A DNA stretch of 44,510 bases from Metabacillus arenae. GTDB taxonomy: Bacteria; Bacillota; Bacilli; Bacillales; Bacillaceae. Below the pieces are notes generated by a model. The model searched no databases, was not told where the DNA came from, and saw only the letters and a program-made list of their open reading frames with translations. The stretch lies in NCBI RefSeq assembly GCF_014773385.1, contig NZ_JACXAI010000049.1, positions 1 through 44,510 on the forward strand, given 5' to 3'. This document shows positions 1 through 7,331 of the stretch, piece after piece. Within the stretch, counting starts at the first letter, position 1, and each line of letters starts with the position of its first letter. Made by a program: the position numbers and the translations under genes.

Positions 1-97
1 GCTTAAGGTCTTTCAGATGACTTCAGTCTTAGTTAACGACTTTAGTCGTCGACATTTATGTCAAAATCCACCTGCTTTAGCAGGTGGTCGTTTAAGC
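1..97. mobile_element. Hairpin cluster resembling an IS200/IS605-family end
   Basis: Four short hairpins lie one after another: GACT-TC-AGTC (19-28), ACGACT-TT-AGTCGT (36-49), GACAT-TT-ATGTC (51-62) and CCACCTGC-TTTA-GCAGGTGG (68-87). The block is bracketed by GCTTAA at 1-6 and TTAAGC at 92-97. IS200/IS605 elements are mobilised through subterminal hairpins of this kind, and TnpB-associated guide RNAs overlap the end next to tnpB. No transposase or tnpB is visible here. The element would have to lie left of the window or be a relic, so this is an inference from structure only. Confidence 0.45.
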
Positions 98-192
98 AAA
101 TTTACCCTCTCCCGTTCTTTTTTGTCAGACTGCCCCAAATTCCTAAAAAGTAATTTAGCCACCAAATTAAACATAATAAATAATTTTCTCAT
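61..192 (-). CDS. Possible 43-aa small ORF running into the hairpin cluster
   Basis: A good ribosome binding site (GAGGTGAT) sits just before an ATG at 192. The peptide starts MRKLFIMFNLVAKLLFRN, with a hydrophobic or amphipathic beginning, then becomes charged (SDKKERERVN). Its last codons are read out of the CCACCTGC/GCAGGTGG hairpin, so the 3' end is probably chimeric and the frame may be the 5' remnant of a longer gene cut by the IS-like element. No family is recognised. Confidence 0.3.
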   Translation of the reverse strand: MRKLFIMFNLVAKLLFRNLGQSDKKERERVNLLKRPPAKAGGF

Positions 193-293
193 ATATCACC
201 TCAAAACCCAATAAATTCTATGTCTCTTTCAATCTATTGACGATCTAGTATTTATAATTGTTTCACCTTTTTTCAGTTTTTTTATAAATAATT

Positions 294-331
294 GCCTAAC
301 TTTAACCTCCTAGCTTCGGTTAGGCTTTTTT
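294..331 (+). terminator. Rho-independent terminator
   Basis: GCCTAAC (294-300) pairs with GTTAGGC (319-325), followed directly by six T. No plus-strand gene is visible upstream in the window. Confidence 0.55.
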
Positions 332-342
332 CTTCACATGAT

Positions 343-356
343 CGAACTTTTGTTCG
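343..356. promoter_or_regulatory. LexA (DinR)-like SOS box
   Basis: CGAAC-TTTT-GTTCG is a perfect 5-bp dyad with a 4-nt centre, matching the Bacillus LexA core CGAAC-N4-GTTCG. A TAATAT -10-like hexamer follows at 359-364 and a GAGGTGAT ribosome binding site after it. The downstream frame (384-599) does not look like a known SOS protein and runs through a terminator-like repeat, so the box probably survives from a damaged SOS gene. Confidence 0.5.
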
Positions 357-631
357 TGTAATATAACATAGAGGTGATCGCGAATGAAATATCATATAAT
401 GTTAACGCGTAAAGTTGATCTAAGAAGGATTGACGCTCTTTTTGTTGAAGTTACTGCACGAACGAAGCAGGTTAGTGGAAAGAACGCTATCCTGGAACAA
501 GGATTGGCGCTCATTTTTCATTTTAGGGCCAGTTTATGGAGGATTTTAACAGGTTTTTTTAGAGTAATAGGGATTATGAAGTCTTTTGGTGAATATTAAA
601 TGTTAATCTATAAAAGATGGAGGTTGTTGCG

Positions 632-1147
632 ATGTTGAAACTGTTTCAATATAACTGGCAAGTTCGTGATGATTGGTTTACATTGTGCGAAGACATCCCG
701 GATGAAGAACTATTAAAGAAACGGGTCGGTGGGTTCGGCAGTATCCTACATACCCTATTTCACATAGCAGATGTGGAATATATGTGGATCTTAGGGTTGC
801 GAGGTGAACCAGTGCCTGAGGAGCCATTGTTTGAGAATTATGCCAGCTTACAAAAAGTGAAAAATCTTTCAGCTCAATACCATGAGAAAGTGAAGCCATT
901 TGTGACATCTTGGACAAATGAAATGGATTCTCGGAAACTTTCAGAAACTGATTTCAATGAAGAACCGATTAGCTCTAGAGACGCACCAATCAGGCGCCGA
1001 GTCATTGAATGTACACACGGAGAGATCATACGTCATGTCATTGTCCACGAAATCCACCATATCGGCCAGTTATCTATATGGGCACGTGAAATAGGAAAGG
1101 AGCCTGTTTCCGCAAATCTGAGAGGAAGAGGGCTATTCGATAATTAG
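632..1147 (+). CDS. DinB-superfamily protein (YjoA-like)
   Basis: This 171-residue protein belongs to the DinB/YfiT-like four-helix bundle superfamily, soluble proteins that usually hold a metal through three histidines. The family signature is visible as LHTLFHIADVE near the N-terminus and HVIVHEIHHIGQL near the C-terminus. The latter supplies the HxxxH-type pair. The ATG at 632 is chosen because GGAGG at 619-623 stands eight bases before it; an in-frame ATG at 617 overlaps that ribosome binding site. Some superfamily members are thiol-dependent transferases or damage-inducible, but the biochemical role of this subgroup is unknown. It is transcribed alone. A LexA-like box lies about 275 bp upstream, but there is no evidence that it controls this gene. 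Confidence 0.85.
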   Translation: MLKLFQYNWQVRDDWFTLCEDIPDEELLKKRVGGFGSILHTLFHIADVEYMWILGLRGEPVPEEPLFENYASLQKVKNLSAQYHEKVKPFVTSWTNEMDSRKLSETDFNEEPISSRDAPIRRRVIECTHGEIIRHVIVHEIHHIGQLSIWAREIGKEPVSANLRGRGLFDN

Positions 1148-1392
1148 GCTGCCTTTGCCAATTTCACAATCGGGCGCTTTCCTGCAGTAAGGATTGCGTC
1201 TTTTTTGCTTTAAAGGGCCTTCTTAAATAACTAATTGAGTAAATAATGGAAATTTGTGATGATTGTTATTAAGTTAAAGGGCAGGTTTAATAACATCAGT
1301 AATTTTATTCAGAAATAAATGCTGTAAATATTGAAAATATAAAAACCTTTGAGTGAGAAACAATATTTAAATGATTAAAGGGAGGAAGAATT

Positions 1393-1965
1393 ATGTCCAA
1401 TAACGTAAGACCAAGAAGAATAATTTTAGATTTAGCAGTTTCTTTAGATGGTTTTATTGAAGGGAAAAATGGGGAAGTTGATTGGTGCATCATGGACTCT
1501 GAGATGGGGTTTATTTATTTTTTAAATCAAATTGATACGATTTTATATGGAAGAAAAAGCTACGATTTATGGGGACAATTTACTCCAGAAATGGAAGATA
1601 CTGATCCTGAAAAAGAAATTTGGGATTTAGTTCATAGTAAAGACAAATATGTGTTTTCCAGAACGCAAAAAGGGACTGATAGTAAAGCAATATTCATAAA
1701 TAATAATATTCTTGAAGAAGTAAATAAATTAAAGAATAAGCCTGGTAAAGACATCTGGCTATATGGTGGAGCAAGTCTTATGACAACTTTTATCAATTTA
1801 GGACTTGTTGATGAATTTAGATTATCTGTTCACCCTGTTATTTTGGGAGAAGGAAAACCGTTGTTTATTGATATAAAACAGAGGTTGAATTTAAAAATGG
1901 TTAATACAAGAACGTTCTCATCTGGCGTTGTGCAATTAATCTATCATTTGAATGAGAATGAATAA
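1393..1965 (+). CDS. RibD C-terminal/DHFR-like reductase family protein
   Basis: The 190-residue product shows the dihydrofolate-reductase-like fold of the RibD C-terminal family. The N-terminal strand and loop read LDLAVSLDGFIEG, followed by the typical TILYGRKSYDLW segment. A nucleotide-binding stretch DIWLYGGASLMTTFINLGLVDEF and a late HPVILGEGKPLF motif complete the pattern. Such proteins are cytosolic NAD(P)H-dependent reductases, but this stand-alone type (compare Bacillus YwjB/YyaP) has no firmly assigned substrate. It is not part of a riboflavin operon. The ribosome binding site GGGAGG lies at 1380-1385, and a terminator follows at 2044. Family assignment is firm, function unknown. 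Confidence 0.85.
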   Translation: MSNNVRPRRIILDLAVSLDGFIEGKNGEVDWCIMDSEMGFIYFLNQIDTILYGRKSYDLWGQFTPEMEDTDPEKEIWDLVHSKDKYVFSRTQKGTDSKAIFINNNILEEVNKLKNKPGKDIWLYGGASLMTTFINLGLVDEFRLSVHPVILGEGKPLFIDIKQRLNLKMVNTRTFSSGVVQLIYHLNENE

Positions 1966-2043
1966 TATTTCCCATTCCAAAGATAAAATACAATAAATAT
2001 CATTAGGAAATACTCGATAGTAATTGTCACTTCTTCAGCAATC

Positions 2044-2077
2044 AGGCACATTTCATAAGTAATGAGATGTGCCTTTT
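2044..2077 (+). terminator. Rho-independent terminator
   Basis: AGGCACATTTCAT (2044-2056) pairs with ATGAGATGTGCCT (2062-2074) with one G-U pair and a 5-nt loop. A short T run follows. It ends the transcript of the RibD-like gene. Confidence 0.7.
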
Positions 2078-2187
2078 AGTATTATTCGATAAAAGGAAAA
2101 TAGTAATATTTAATTGTATAAAAACATGTTATTATGAATAATTATACAGTTTGATTTATAATATAAAATTTAAAAAGGAGTAGCAGA

Positions 2188-2940
2188 ATGTCTAATAGTG
2201 CCCTGATACAAAAATTAGAAGAATTATCAATGAATGCTTTACCAGCACTTCAAACTCTAATGTATGATGGATGGATATTACGTTTTTCAGAAGGATATAC
2301 AAAAAGAGCAAATTCAATCAATCCTATTTATTCCTCAAATGAAGATATGAAAAGAAAGATAGAGAATAATGAAAAAATGTATCGAGAAAACAATTTAAGG
2401 GTTGTTTATAAAATGACACCACTAGTTGGTGGTTTAAGCAATTTAGATAGCGTTCTTGAAAAGAATGAATATACTCTTGAGGGTGAAACAAGTGTTCAAT
2501 TGTTGCCAATATTTGAAATCGATAAAACAGCAGCAACAAATGTTGTTATTTATTATAATTTGCATGAAAATTGGTTTCATAATTTCTGTATTTTAAACAA
2601 TATAAGTGAAAAACATCAACTAACACTAAAGAAAATGCTAGAAAATATTGTTTCTGCCTCTTGCTTTATTTTGTTAATTGATTATGATTCAGTCGTAGCT
2701 TGTGGACTGGGTGTTTTAGAAGATGAATACATAGGCTTATTTGATATTGTATCGCATGAAAAATATAGGAACCAAGGCTATGGAGCCGAAGTAATTAGAC
2801 ATTTGATCCATTGGGGTAAAGAAAATGGGGCTAAGAATGCCTATCTACAAGTTGAATTAAACAATATTCCTGCATTAAACCTTTATTCTAAATTAGGATT
2901 TAAAGAACAATACAGATATTGGTATAGAATTAAAGAATAA
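2188..2940 (+). CDS. GNAT-family N-acetyltransferase
   Basis: This 250-residue cytosolic protein has a C-terminal GNAT fold. Motif A, which holds the acetyl-CoA pyrophosphate, is seen as VSHEKYRNQGYGAEVIRHLI (Q-G-Y-G) around residues 190-210. Motif B follows as AYLQVELNNIPALNLYSKLGF. The N-terminal ~110 residues (GWILRFSEGYTKRANSI) are typical of a two-part GNAT subgroup found in firmicutes, in which the N-terminal half is a degenerate second GNAT-like domain. The substrate cannot be predicted; small amines, amino acids and antibiotics are all possible for the family. AAAAAGGAG precedes the ATG. It stands alone between two terminators. Confidence 0.88.
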   Translation: MSNSALIQKLEELSMNALPALQTLMYDGWILRFSEGYTKRANSINPIYSSNEDMKRKIENNEKMYRENNLRVVYKMTPLVGGLSNLDSVLEKNEYTLEGETSVQLLPIFEIDKTAATNVVIYYNLHENWFHNFCILNNISEKHQLTLKKMLENIVSASCFILLIDYDSVVACGLGVLEDEYIGLFDIVSHEKYRNQGYGAEVIRHLIHWGKENGAKNAYLQVELNNIPALNLYSKLGFKEQYRYWYRIKE

Positions 2941-2963
2941 AAGTGTGATCACTCGTAATCGGC

Positions 2964-2993
2964 TGCAATTCTGTAGCAGGAATTGTGCTTTTT
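2964..2993 (+). terminator. Probable rho-independent terminator
   Basis: CAATTC (2966-2971) pairs with GAATTG (2980-2985), followed by GCTTTTTCTTT. It lies just after the GNAT gene. Confidence 0.5.
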
Positions 2994-3067
2994 CTTTATA
3001 TATTTGGCCATATTCTTTCATAAGAGATATACATTATTTTTGAGTCCTGCTAAACAATTTGTAACAG

Positions 3068-3367
3068 GTGAATCAAGAGAAGACGGAGTATCTATTGGTG
3101 ACAAACTTATACATATGGGATAACGCACTTCCCTGGAATTCATCAGGGAGAATACTTGAAGCTCTAAATAAACAAATCATCGATCGTGGTAAGTTGCCAA
3201 AACGATATATGGAAGTAGAAAGGCTGCATAGAATTCGTCCCGAATTCTATAAAAACTTAAGGGTTGTTATGTTTATACTGAGATTAATAAAAACTCAAAA
3301 AGTTATTTCTCCAGTCAGAAATCCTATAAATATATGGTTGCTAAAACAATGGCTATATATAAAGTAA
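3068..3367 (+). CDS. Uncertain ORF, probably a relic
   Basis: A GTG-started frame of 99 codons is open here, without a convincing ribosome binding site and with no recognised family. A second frame upstream and overlapping it reads protein-like (KQFVTGESREDGVSIGDKLI, then a stop), and after a one-base shift continues as THFPGIHQGEYLKL. That suggests an older gene broken by frameshifts rather than a functional one. No function is proposed. Confidence 0.2.
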   Translation: MNQEKTEYLLVTNLYIWDNALPWNSSGRILEALNKQIIDRGKLPKRYMEVERLHRIRPEFYKNLRVVMFILRLIKTQKVISPVRNPINIWLLKQWLYIK

Positions 3368-3550
3368 AATCTTATTAAGTAAAAGAATAGGAAATAAGCG
3401 TTTATGAAACTTACAAATTAGGCCGACAATAAGTAAAACGTTAAGAGCAAGGGGGAAGCGTCAGGAAAATGGGGATTTTAAGATGTATATTTCCGAACAG
3501 GGAGGGATCATTTCGTAACATACTAAAGTTGATTTAATGGAGAAATTAAG

Positions 3551-3655
3551 ATGAAAAAAGGTAAAATAAAGTTTATATGGCGGTTTATTATATCTCAGAG
3601 AATGAACCCTAAATGGCTAACGAATTCCTTTTTTCTTTTCCTGAACAAATACTAA
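3551..3655 (+). CDS. Possible 34-aa basic peptide
   Basis: GGAG lies eight bases before an ATG, and the frame encodes MKKGKIKFIWRFIISQRM followed by 16 more residues. It is basic and aromatic-rich, with no recognised family, and sits in the 760-bp stretch before the histidine kinase. The same stretch contains a half copy of the dispersed repeat near 3430-3475 (the core GCGTCAGGAAAAT is seen in reverse orientation relative to the copy at 11011). It may be a remnant or chance. Confidence 0.2.
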   Translation: MKKGKIKFIWRFIISQRMNPKWLTNSFFLFLNKY

Positions 3656-3748
3656 AGGGGAAGTCCTGACCGTTAAGTATCGTCAAAGGTAAATCATTAA
3701 CTATGTTTCAATAATAGCAGTATTCTAAAAAGGAGATAGCTGTACTTT

Positions 3749-5791
3749 ATGTATTTACAACTTCGTTTATTCTGTTTTTTTCTGTATTTGATTTTGCTTG
3801 TCTCCTCTAATCCTGTATCTGCATCTGTAGAAATGGAGGATCGAACAGCAGGGAAGTCCGATCATTTACAAGATAAAAAAGTATATCGCATCGCAGGCGA
3901 AAAACATCTTGCTCCTTTTTCTTATATCAATAATCATGGAGAGTTCACCGGTTTTAGCATTGATCTTCTTGATCATATTGCAGAAGAAGAGAATGTGGAG
4001 TTTGAATATATTCCGATGGATCTTTATCAAGCGACACGTGCGCTGCAAGAGGGGAAAATCAATGCCATTATGGGGTTGAAATACTCGGCAGATCAAAATC
4101 AAATCTTTCAGTTTTCTGAGCCGTATTTTACGATGGCGGACGTTGTTATTATTCCAAACCATTTGAAATCCTCCGTTAATTCCTTAGCTGACCTGCGCGG
4201 CAAAACCGTTGCAATGCGTGAGGATCCTGTTTCCTTCGAACTGCTGCAAAATGTAAGACAAATTGAATTTCAATTTGCACTGGATCCTGAAGATGCGCTT
4301 CACCTTCTGTTTTTAGGACGGGCCGACGCTTTTCTTTCCAACAAGTGGACAGCCGAGTTCTATCTTGAACAATCACAGAAAAAAGGACAGTATGCCGTTC
4401 TTGATGATTTTGGGGTACCTTCAGAGTTTGCGGTGGCAACTTGGCCGGGGGATACACAGCTCCTCTCAATGATTAACCATGCCCTTGTTGATATGAAGGC
4501 CAGTGGCGAATATCAAAGGTTATACACCAAATGGTTTGCCCCTTCTGACGAGCGGCTGAAGGAAATGCAGAATTGGATTACCGTACTTCTTGTTATGATT
4601 GGATTGACGTTTGGTAGTTTATTAGTCATTTATATTTGGAGTAAGCGGTTGAAGAAAGAAGTGGAGAAGCGGACATCCGCTCTTGCCGATGCAAACAGGA
4701 AGCTGGAGGTTCAGCAACACGCAATTTCACAGGCTCATGCATTTAAGACACAGATTATTGACCATATGTTCTCCGGGGTTCTGACTTTTGACCAATCTCT
4801 CAAGCTTACAAGCCTGAACCAGCGGGCGAAGGAAATGCTTTGCCTTACAGAGGTAGAGTCTGTTCAAACAACAGAAATTCATAAACATCCGCTTATCCGC
4901 CAAATTTTTCAAACGTATGAAACGGCAAAGCATAAAAAAAGCGGACCGTTTCTGTTTACGGAAGAAATTGAATATAAACAAGATGGCGAGCTTCACTTTG
5001 TATTATATCGAGTGATCCCACTTTATGAAGAGCGGGATCAAAAGAATGGATATTTAATTACGCTTGCGGACCGTTCTGAAGAACGAATGCTTGAGAAAAA
5101 GCTTGCGACTCAGGAAAAGATGCGGGCTCTCGGGCAGCTTGTAGCGGGTGTTGCACATGAGGTTCGCAACCCGCTTACATCAGTAAAAACTTTTATTGAT
5201 TTGCTGCCGAGGAAATATGAAGATCCCGCCTTCCGGAAAGAATTGCTTAAACATGTACCGGAAGCGCTTAAAAGAATGAATCATATTGTGGAGAGTTTAC
5301 TTGATTATGCACGCCCTAAATATCCCCAAAAAATAACTTTTGATTTAGAGTCGTTCATCCACTCCCTCGTGGCCATCATAGAGCCTACTTTGAAAAAACA
5401 GGGAGTCCGCTTACGTTTGGAAATCGAGCCTAGTATGCAGCTGTATAGTGATCCGGATCAAATAAAACAAGTTATGCTGAATCTTATGTTAAATGCGCTT
5501 GATGCGATGGAAACCAGTGCCGAAAAAAAGCTGTCTATCCGAGCTGAAGTAGAAAACGGAACGGGCTTTATCCATGTTGAAGATACAGGCAGCGGTATGG
5601 AAAAGGAGGAGCTTCCTCACATCCTAGAACCGTTTTATACAACGAAAAAACATGGAGTAGGTCTTGGTTTATCGTTATGCTACCAATGGATACAAGAAAA
5701 TAACGGGGAAATGAACGTTGAAACGAAAAAAGGGTGCGGGACTACCTTTACTCTCAATTTGCCTGTAGCTAAAGAAAAAGGAGATAAATAA
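3749..5791 (+). CDS. Sensor histidine kinase with fused extracellular solute-binding domain
   Basis: The 680-residue membrane kinase is the sensor of a two-component pair with the next gene. Residues 1-26 are a signal peptide or membrane anchor. A family-3 periplasmic-type binding domain (SBP_bac_3, about 45-270) begins YRIAGEKHLAPFSYIN and contains GFSIDLLDHIAEE, as in amino-acid-binding proteins. One membrane span lies near 275-297. A coiled linker (KRLKKEVEKRTSALADANRK) leads to a PAS-like region (about 335-440), then HisKA with GVAHEVRNPLTS (phospho-acceptor His470) and HATPase_c with N box NLMLNALDAM (Asn582), DTGSGM and GVGLGLSL. It should bind a small extracellular ligand directly. The stop codon is one base before the regulator start, so the genes are co-transcribed and translationally coupled. 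AGGAG stands 13 bases before the ATG. Confidence 0.93.
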   Translation: MYLQLRLFCFFLYLILLVSSNPVSASVEMEDRTAGKSDHLQDKKVYRIAGEKHLAPFSYINNHGEFTGFSIDLLDHIAEEENVEFEYIPMDLYQATRALQEGKINAIMGLKYSADQNQIFQFSEPYFTMADVVIIPNHLKSSVNSLADLRGKTVAMREDPVSFELLQNVRQIEFQFALDPEDALHLLFLGRADAFLSNKWTAEFYLEQSQKKGQYAVLDDFGVPSEFAVATWPGDTQLLSMINHALVDMKASGEYQRLYTKWFAPSDERLKEMQNWITVLLVMIGLTFGSLLVIYIWSKRLKKEVEKRTSALADANRKLEVQQHAISQAHAFKTQIIDHMFSGVLTFDQSLKLTSLNQRAKEMLCLTEVESVQTTEIHKHPLIRQIFQTYETAKHKKSGPFLFTEEIEYKQDGELHFVLYRVIPLYEERDQKNGYLITLADRSEERMLEKKLATQEKMRALGQLVAGVAHEVRNPLTSVKTFIDLLPRKYEDPAFRKELLKHVPEALKRMNHIVESLLDYARPKYPQKITFDLESFIHSLVAIIEPTLKKQGVRLRLEIEPSMQLYSDPDQIKQVMLNLMLNALDAMETSAEKKLSIRAEVENGTGFIHVEDTGSGMEKEELPHILEPFYTTKKHGVGLGLSLCYQWIQENNGEMNVETKKGCGTTFTLNLPVAKEKGDK

Positions 5792-5792
5792 C

Positions 5793-7181
5793 ATGAAGCC
5801 AACTGTCCTCATCGTAGATGATGAACCTGCTATCGGTTCATCTCTCCGATTCGCTCTAGAAACCGACTATGAAGTGACCGCCATCACGCACGTCCTAGAA
5901 GCTTATGATCTTCTTGGCAGACGGCAAATACATGTTGTTTTGCTGGACTGGCGGCTCGGTGAATATAACGGGCTGGAAGTGCTGACTAAAATTAAAGAGA
6001 TCCAGCCGCAAACATCGGTCATTATGATGACTGCCTATGGGACGATCGAGTCTTCTGTTGAGGCTATCAAGAGGGGCGCCTACCATTACATCACAAAACC
6101 GCTTGATATTGACGAGCTGCAAATTTTAATTGAAAAAACATTAGAACATCAGGAGCTACATAACAAAATTCGTAAATTGAACGAAACGATTGAGAAAATC
6201 AAAGGATATGACCAAATGATCGGCAAAAGCATGGTTATGAGGCAAGTTTTTTCTATCATTGATAAAGTGAAAGATATTGATTCAAGCGTGCTTGTTTTCG
6301 GTGAAAGTGGAACAGGGAAAGAGCTTGTAGCTCGAGGCATTCATAGGCAGGGAAAGAGAGCAAATGGGCCATTTATTTCTGTTAATTGTGCCGCCATTCC
6401 GGAAGCACTTCTTGAAAGTGAACTGTTTGGCTTTGTGAAAGGTGCTTTTACAGGTGCTGTACGCAGTCAAAACGGCAAAGTGGCGGCCGCTGACAGAGGC
6501 ACACTTTTTCTAGACGAGATTGGAGAGATGCCACATTCCCTGCAGGCAAAAATGCTTCGCGTTTTACAGGAAAAAGAAATAACTCCGCTTGGTACAACGG
6601 AAGCGAAAAAGGTTGATGTCCGTATTATTAGCGCTACGAATAAAGGGTTGCTGCGCATGGTAGAAGAAGGTTCCTTCCGTGAAGACTTATATTTCCGTCT
6701 GAATGTCATTCCGATTGAATTGCCGCCGCTGCGTGAACGGAAAGAAGATATAGCACTTCTCATCCCATATTTCCTAAAAAAATATTCTGAAGAAATGCAG
6801 CGACCACTCCATTCTCTTTCGCCAGAAGCATTTAAAGTGCTGCTGACATATGACTATCCTGGAAATATAAGACAGCTGGGCAATATACTTGAATATGCTG
6901 TTGCAATGGCCAAAGACAGCATAATCTCGGCCAAAGACTTGCCAATCGTAGTGCAAAATGAGCACGGAGACCACTCGCCAATTCCTGCTGATTACATGCC
7001 GGAGAAGAAGATCATTGAAATTCCATTTAACTCTACTATGAAAGAAGCAGAGCAGTTGATTATTGAGTCTGTACTTGCACAATGCGGGGGAAATCGAAGA
7101 AAAACCGCTGGTATGCTCGGCATTAGCGAACGAAATCTCCGTAATAAACTTCATCTTTACCGTCAAGATCAACAAGAGTAG
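5793..7181 (+). CDS. NtrC-family sigma-54-dependent response regulator
   Basis: This 462-residue activator has a receiver domain (Asp9/Asp10, phospho-acceptor Asp52 in VLLDWRLG, Lys in YITKPLD). A sigma-54 AAA+ ATPase domain follows, with Walker A GESGTGKE (about 170-177), the sigma-54-contacting GAFTGA loop (about 217-222) and Walker B GTLFLDEIGEMP. A C-terminal Fis-type helix-turn-helix (NRRKTAGMLGISERNLRNKL) ends the protein. All key residues are present, so it should hydrolyse ATP and open sigma-54 (SigL) promoters once phosphorylated by the upstream kinase. Its likely target is immediately downstream: two GGCA-N5-TGCC dyads and a -24/-12 promoter in front of the TAXI gene. Two-component NtrC-type regulators are less common in bacilli than the LevR, RocR or AcoR-type activators. 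Confidence 0.95.
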   Translation: MKPTVLIVDDEPAIGSSLRFALETDYEVTAITHVLEAYDLLGRRQIHVVLLDWRLGEYNGLEVLTKIKEIQPQTSVIMMTAYGTIESSVEAIKRGAYHYITKPLDIDELQILIEKTLEHQELHNKIRKLNETIEKIKGYDQMIGKSMVMRQVFSIIDKVKDIDSSVLVFGESGTGKELVARGIHRQGKRANGPFISVNCAAIPEALLESELFGFVKGAFTGAVRSQNGKVAAADRGTLFLDEIGEMPHSLQAKMLRVLQEKEITPLGTTEAKKVDVRIISATNKGLLRMVEEGSFREDLYFRLNVIPIELPPLRERKEDIALLIPYFLKKYSEEMQRPLHSLSPEAFKVLLTYDYPGNIRQLGNILEYAVAMAKDSIISAKDLPIVVQNEHGDHSPIPADYMPEKKIIEIPFNSTMKEAEQLIIESVLAQCGGNRRKTAGMLGISERNLRNKLHLYRQDQQE

Positions 7182-7234
7182 GCAAAAAATGCCGGGTAGG
7201 AATGTTTTGCCGGTCTTATGCGGCATTTTTTGCC
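7181..7234 (+). promoter_or_regulatory. Twin dyads: probable activator sites, also a terminator hairpin
   Basis: Two copies of GGCA-N5-TGCC stand at 7181-7193 and 7222-7234, 41 bp apart start to start (about four helical turns). As larger arms, GGCAAAAAATGCCG and CGGCATTTTTTGCC form a perfect 14-bp inverted repeat whose second arm holds a T run, so the RNA would be a terminator for the regulator gene. Their centres lie about 115 and 75 bp upstream of the expected start of the sigma-54 transcript, which is the usual range for enhancer sites. The binding role is inferred. Confidence 0.6.
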
Positions 7235-7276
7235 GCCTATCCCTCTGTTTCTATTAATTAGTATGAATTTTATAAC

Positions 7277-7292
7277 TGGCATGAAAATTGCA
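7277..7292 (+). promoter_or_regulatory. Sigma-54 (SigL) -24/-12 promoter
   Basis: TGGCATGAAAATTGCA carries the invariant GG (7278-7279) and GC (7290-7291) separated by exactly ten bases, matching the sigma-54 consensus TGGCAC-N5-TTGCW very closely. Transcription would begin near 7303, leaving a short leader before the ATG at 7332. The adjacent NtrC-type activator makes the assignment strong. Confidence 0.88.
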
Positions 7293-7331
7293 TATTAATA
7301 ATGTAAGCTCTAATAAAATAGGAGTGCAGAT

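Noticed and set aside
384..599. 71-codon frame behind the LexA-like box
   Set aside because: Its second half reads through a terminator-like repeat (GCTATCCTGGAAC...GGATTGGCGC) and the peptide has no protein-family character.
5895..7226. Several minus-strand frames of 62-150 codons under the response regulator
   Set aside because: All are antisense to a fully convincing coding region.
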